Shown piece after piece: positions 61,498-64,000 of a stretch of DNA of 64,000 nt (the first letter of the stretch is position 1; every line of letters begins with the position of its first letter). A program made the position numbers and the translations under genes. Origin of the DNA: Rhizobium sp. 11515TR (GTDB lineage: Bacteria > Pseudomonadota > Alphaproteobacteria > Rhizobiales > Rhizobiaceae); contig NZ_CP022998.1 of the NCBI RefSeq assembly GCF_002277895.1, positions 911,501-975,500 on the forward strand, in the 5' to 3' direction. The notes below the pieces were generated by a model that had not been told where the DNA came from, made no database searches, and saw nothing but the letters and a program-made list of their open reading frames with translations.

Positions 61498-64000
61498 TTA
61501 CTGCTGGGCGCCCAGCACCTCCATGCGGCCCATCGCCGTGCGGGCCGAAAACTGCGGACGATACATGTCCTCGACGCTTGCGGCCGGATGATCGTAGACG
61601 CCGGGGGTTACGGCGCGCACGACATAGGCGAAGGTCATGTCACGGTCTGCGCCCGAGCCTTGGTCGAAGGCTGCGACGAAGCGGTCGTTTCGGAATTCGA
61701 CATGGGCAGGCTGGATGTCGCTGAGCCAGTCGAAGTTCGAAAGCTGGGCGCTGTTGACGATGCTTGGATTGTCGATCTCGAAGCCTGCCGGCAGGAGATC
61801 GGTCACGAGGATGCGCTGTGGCCAGTCATTGTCTTCGGTCACATGCAGCACGACGACATAGCGTTCGTTCTGCTGTGCCTGACTGACATTCGCCTCCTCG
61901 CCATCGAGCGTGTAGTATTTGCGCTCGATCTTGAAGCCGTTACCGCCGGCCGGCAGCTGCGCAACCGGAGCCGCGACCGTGGTCACCGCAGCCGAGAGCG
62001 GCTGGCGCGTCGTATTGGTGACGGTCAGCGGATGGCCCATAAGCGCATTGCCCGACATCTGCGCCATGTAGGTGCCGCTATGGGCAGCACCGTTGACGTC
62101 GAGCGTCAGGCCGTCATCGCCATTCTGCAGGGAGCGGGCGGCGAGCAGCATCCAGGTCTGTTCCTGGGTGCTGGTATATTTCCGGCTCTGCCAATCCTTG
62201 GCGACGACGCTGGCAAGCTCCGGAATGATCGGCGGCACAGGGCGGCTTTCGGCGGCGAGCGCCAGCACGGCAGCGCCATCGCGCAGCGACGAGCCGTAAT
62301 CCGAACGGACGAAGCTGACCTTGGTGACCGCCGCCTTCTGCGACATCTGCAGCGAGTCCACAAAGATGTTGCGCGAGCGCTGAGCATCGCCATAGAGCGC
62401 GAGAGCCGCGGCCAGATGCGCTTTGGAGAGCGGCGTCGGGAAGTCGTTCAGCATGGTGTCGGCATAGTAGCGCAGATCGCTGATCGAGGCCTTCTTGTTG
62501 CGCGCCAGCACATAAAGCGCATAGGCGATCTCGTTGCCGTTGTCCTTGACGTTGGTATTGGCGCTCAGCGCATTTTGGAGGTTTTCAAGCCCCTGCACCA
62601 TCGCCTGGTCCGGCACGTTGTACTTCTGCTCGCGGGCGCGGGTCAGGAAGTCCATGACATAGGCGTCGAGCCAGAGATCGCCCGAGCCCGGGCTCCAGAG
62701 ACCGAAGCTGCCGGTCGAGGACTGGTAGGATAGTTCGCGATAGATCGAGTCCTGCACGCGCTTCTGGATCTCGGCGTCATCGGCAAGGCCATTCTTGATC
62801 GCCATGTCGCTGAAGTAGAGCAGGGGCATGGCGCTGCTCGCCGTCTGTTCTGCGCAGCCATAGGGATAGTGGCTGAGGCTCATCAAGAGCGCCGGCACAT
62901 CGAAGGCGCTGGAGCGGCTGACATTGACGCTGACCGAGGCGCCGGGCAGCACACTGTCGGCGAGAAGATCGGCATTGACGGTCAGGCTCTTGCCGGGTGC
63001 CAGCGCGATGACGCGCCGTTCGGTGACCGGCAGCTGCGACGGGCGAACCGGGATATCGACCGATTGATCGAGCGACATGCCCGACGCATTCGAGAGCCTG
63101 ATCGAAACCGTGCCGTCGCCCGGCTGTCCCCCGGTCAGCGGCAGCGTGATAGCGTATTTGTCGCCGGTCTGAAGGTTGATCTTCTGTTGTGTGGCGCTTG
63201 CATCCACCGTTACGGCGTTATTGCCGGTCACGGCGAGCGTGTACTCGCCGGCGGGCGCGTCCGTGTTGGCGACGTCGAGACGCAGGTTTGCCTTGTCTCC
63301 GGGCGCCAGGAACTTCGGCAGGCTGGCGGTGACGACGACAGGATCGCGGATGATGACGTCCTGCGTCGCATGACCGACGCCGGCCTTCGACCAGGCAACC
63401 GCCATCAGCCGCGCCGTGCCGTTGAACTGCGGAATGTCGAAGCTGACATTGGCCTTGCCATTGGCATCGAGCTTTATGGGACCGGAGAAGAAGGCGATCA
63501 GCTTTTCCTTTGGCGGGCTTGCTTGTAAAGCCGCCTGTCCGCCGTCGCCGCCGGTGCGCAGCTTGCCGGTCGTGCCGAGCGAGCCATCGATGAGGCGACC
63601 GTAGATATCGCGGATTTCGAGACCGAGCTGGCGCTGGCCATAATACCAGTCATCCGGTGCCGGCGGCTGGTAGCGTGTGAGATTGAGAATGCCGACATCG
63701 ACGGCGGCAATCGTGACGTAGGCGTCCTCATTGGCGCCAGCGCCGGCGACCTGTAGGCCGATATTAAGCGGCTGCCGCGGAAGCGTCTTCTGCGGCGCGT
63801 CGATCTTGATCTGCAGCTTGCGCTCGCCGGGGTCGACCGGTGCCCATTTGATGCCGATGGCGCGCATCGGCATGCGGCTTTCCTGGGCATCGCCGGGCCG
63901 GAACAGCGTGGCCGTCAAGTATGTACCAGCACCCCAATCGGCCGTGACGGGAACGTCGACTTCGCCGCCCGTCGCGCCGATATCGGCATTGGTGACCGAG
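61498..64000 (-). CDS. Bacterial alpha-2-macroglobulin (5' truncated by window edge)
   Basis: The frame is open to the right edge, so the gene begins outside the window; about 833 C-terminal residues are seen of a family norm near 1,600-1,900. The internal thioester motif Cys-Ala-Glu-Gln (YPYGCAEQTASSAMPLLYF) is present, as in protease-trapping members such as E. coli YfhM. The A2M and BRD domains (TAYLPGQS-type block WKAGVG-like: AVAWSKAGVGHATQDVIIRDPV) precede it, and a C-terminal MG10 domain ends with VEDMYRPQFSAR. A periplasmic lipoprotein by family rule. A TTG at 63918 is internal, not the start. Directly upstream of pbpC. Confidence 0.93.
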   Translation of the reverse strand, partial: SVTNADIGATGGEVDVPVTADWGAGTYLTATLFRPGDAQESRMPMRAIGIKWAPVDPGERKLQIKIDAPQKTLPRQPLNIGLQVAGAGANEDAYVTIAAVDVGILNLTRYQPPAPDDWYYGQRQLGLEIRDIYGRLIDGSLGTTGKLRTGGDGGQAALQASPPKEKLIAFFSGPIKLDANGKANVSFDIPQFNGTARLMAVAWSKAGVGHATQDVIIRDPVVVTASLPKFLAPGDKANLRLDVANTDAPAGEYTLAVTGNNAVTVDASATQQKINLQTGDKYAITLPLTGGQPGDGTVSIRLSNASGMSLDQSVDIPVRPSQLPVTERRVIALAPGKSLTVNADLLADSVLPGASVSVNVSRSSAFDVPALLMSLSHYPYGCAEQTASSAMPLLYFSDMAIKNGLADDAEIQKRVQDSIYRELSYQSSTGSFGLWSPGSGDLWLDAYVMDFLTRAREQKYNVPDQAMVQGLENLQNALSANTNVKDNGNEIAYALYVLARNKKASISDLRYYADTMLNDFPTPLSKAHLAAALALYGDAQRSRNIFVDSLQMSQKAAVTKVSFVRSDYGSSLRDGAAVLALAAESRPVPPIIPELASVVAKDWQSRKYTSTQEQTWMLLAARSLQNGDDGLTLDVNGAAHSGTYMAQMSGNALMGHPLTVTNTTRQPLSAAVTTVAAPVAQLPAGGNGFKIERKYYTLDGEEANVSQAQQNERYVVVLHVTEDNDWPQRILVTDLLPAGFEIDNPSIVNSAQLSNFDWLSDIQPAHVEFRNDRFVAAFDQGSGADRDMTFAYVVRAVTPGVYDHPAASVEDMYRPQFSARTAMGRMEVLGAQQ

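Overview
The window looks like chromosomal DNA of a Rhizobium-type alphaproteobacterium. It is GC-rich. The infC, rpmI-rplT and pheST blocks lie in sequence, mbfA carries an Irr-type box, BA14K, DUF982 and BTLCP family proteins are present, and intergenic mosaic repeats of rhizobial type occur. I worked from sequence alone, so the genus is an inference.

Layout. 1-2.4 kb: the 3' part of an NlpC/P60 hydrolase gene, a DMT exporter and an Lrp-type regulator. 2.4-9.3 kb: a leftward peptide/amide utilisation cluster (P1 peptidase, LysR regulator, ABC binding protein, two permeases, amidase) with no ATPase gene. 9.6-15 kb: a small cytoplasmic protein, a 975-residue kinase / M23-like / class III aminotransferase fusion, a secreted protein and purU. 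15-22.4 kb: a surface-polysaccharide region (Wzy-like polymerase, GH5 hydrolase, Wzz/GumC-like co-polymerase, CapD-type nucleotide-sugar dehydratase, GT25 transferase). 23.2-33.9 kb: a catabolic island with a Gfo/Idh/MocA dehydrogenase, a complete CUT1 sugar ABC transporter, a D-threonine-aldolase-like enzyme, an M81 (MlrC) protein, an RpiR regulator and an SDR. 34-41 kb: small-gene territory with two short membrane proteins, DUF982, tRNA-Leu(CAG), a phosphohexomutase, an IS110-family insertion with a structured non-coding 3' flank, and a short CcdA-like peptide coupled to lepA. 41-52 kb: lepA, XRE-cupin, GNAT, HAD, HDAC-like deacetylase, RhtA-type exporter, a TetR/DUF308 divergent pair with two operators, truncated haemoglobin, mbfA, a 60-residue repeat protein, BTLCP and an alpha/beta hydrolase. 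52.4-58.5 kb: infC (apparent ATT start), rpmI-rplT, a WaaP-like kinase, pheS, pheT. 58.5-58.9 kb: a block of nested inverted repeats. 58.9-64 kb: an NTF2-like protein, pbpC and the 3' part of an alpha-2-macroglobulin gene, a periplasmic defence pair.

Regulatory DNA is unusually readable. Examples are an Irr-type palindrome over the -10 of mbfA, paired TetR operators in a divergent promoter, two dyads about seven helical turns apart upstream of the sugar cluster, a perfect CtrA box upstream of the BTLCP gene, a sigma70-type promoter and folded leader for rpmI-rplT, and several intrinsic terminators. The most interesting items are the candidate bridge RNA of the IS110-family element, the kinase-lyase fusion, the lepA-coupled CcdA-like peptide and the ATPase-less peptide transporter. 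I saw no CRISPR array and no rRNA.
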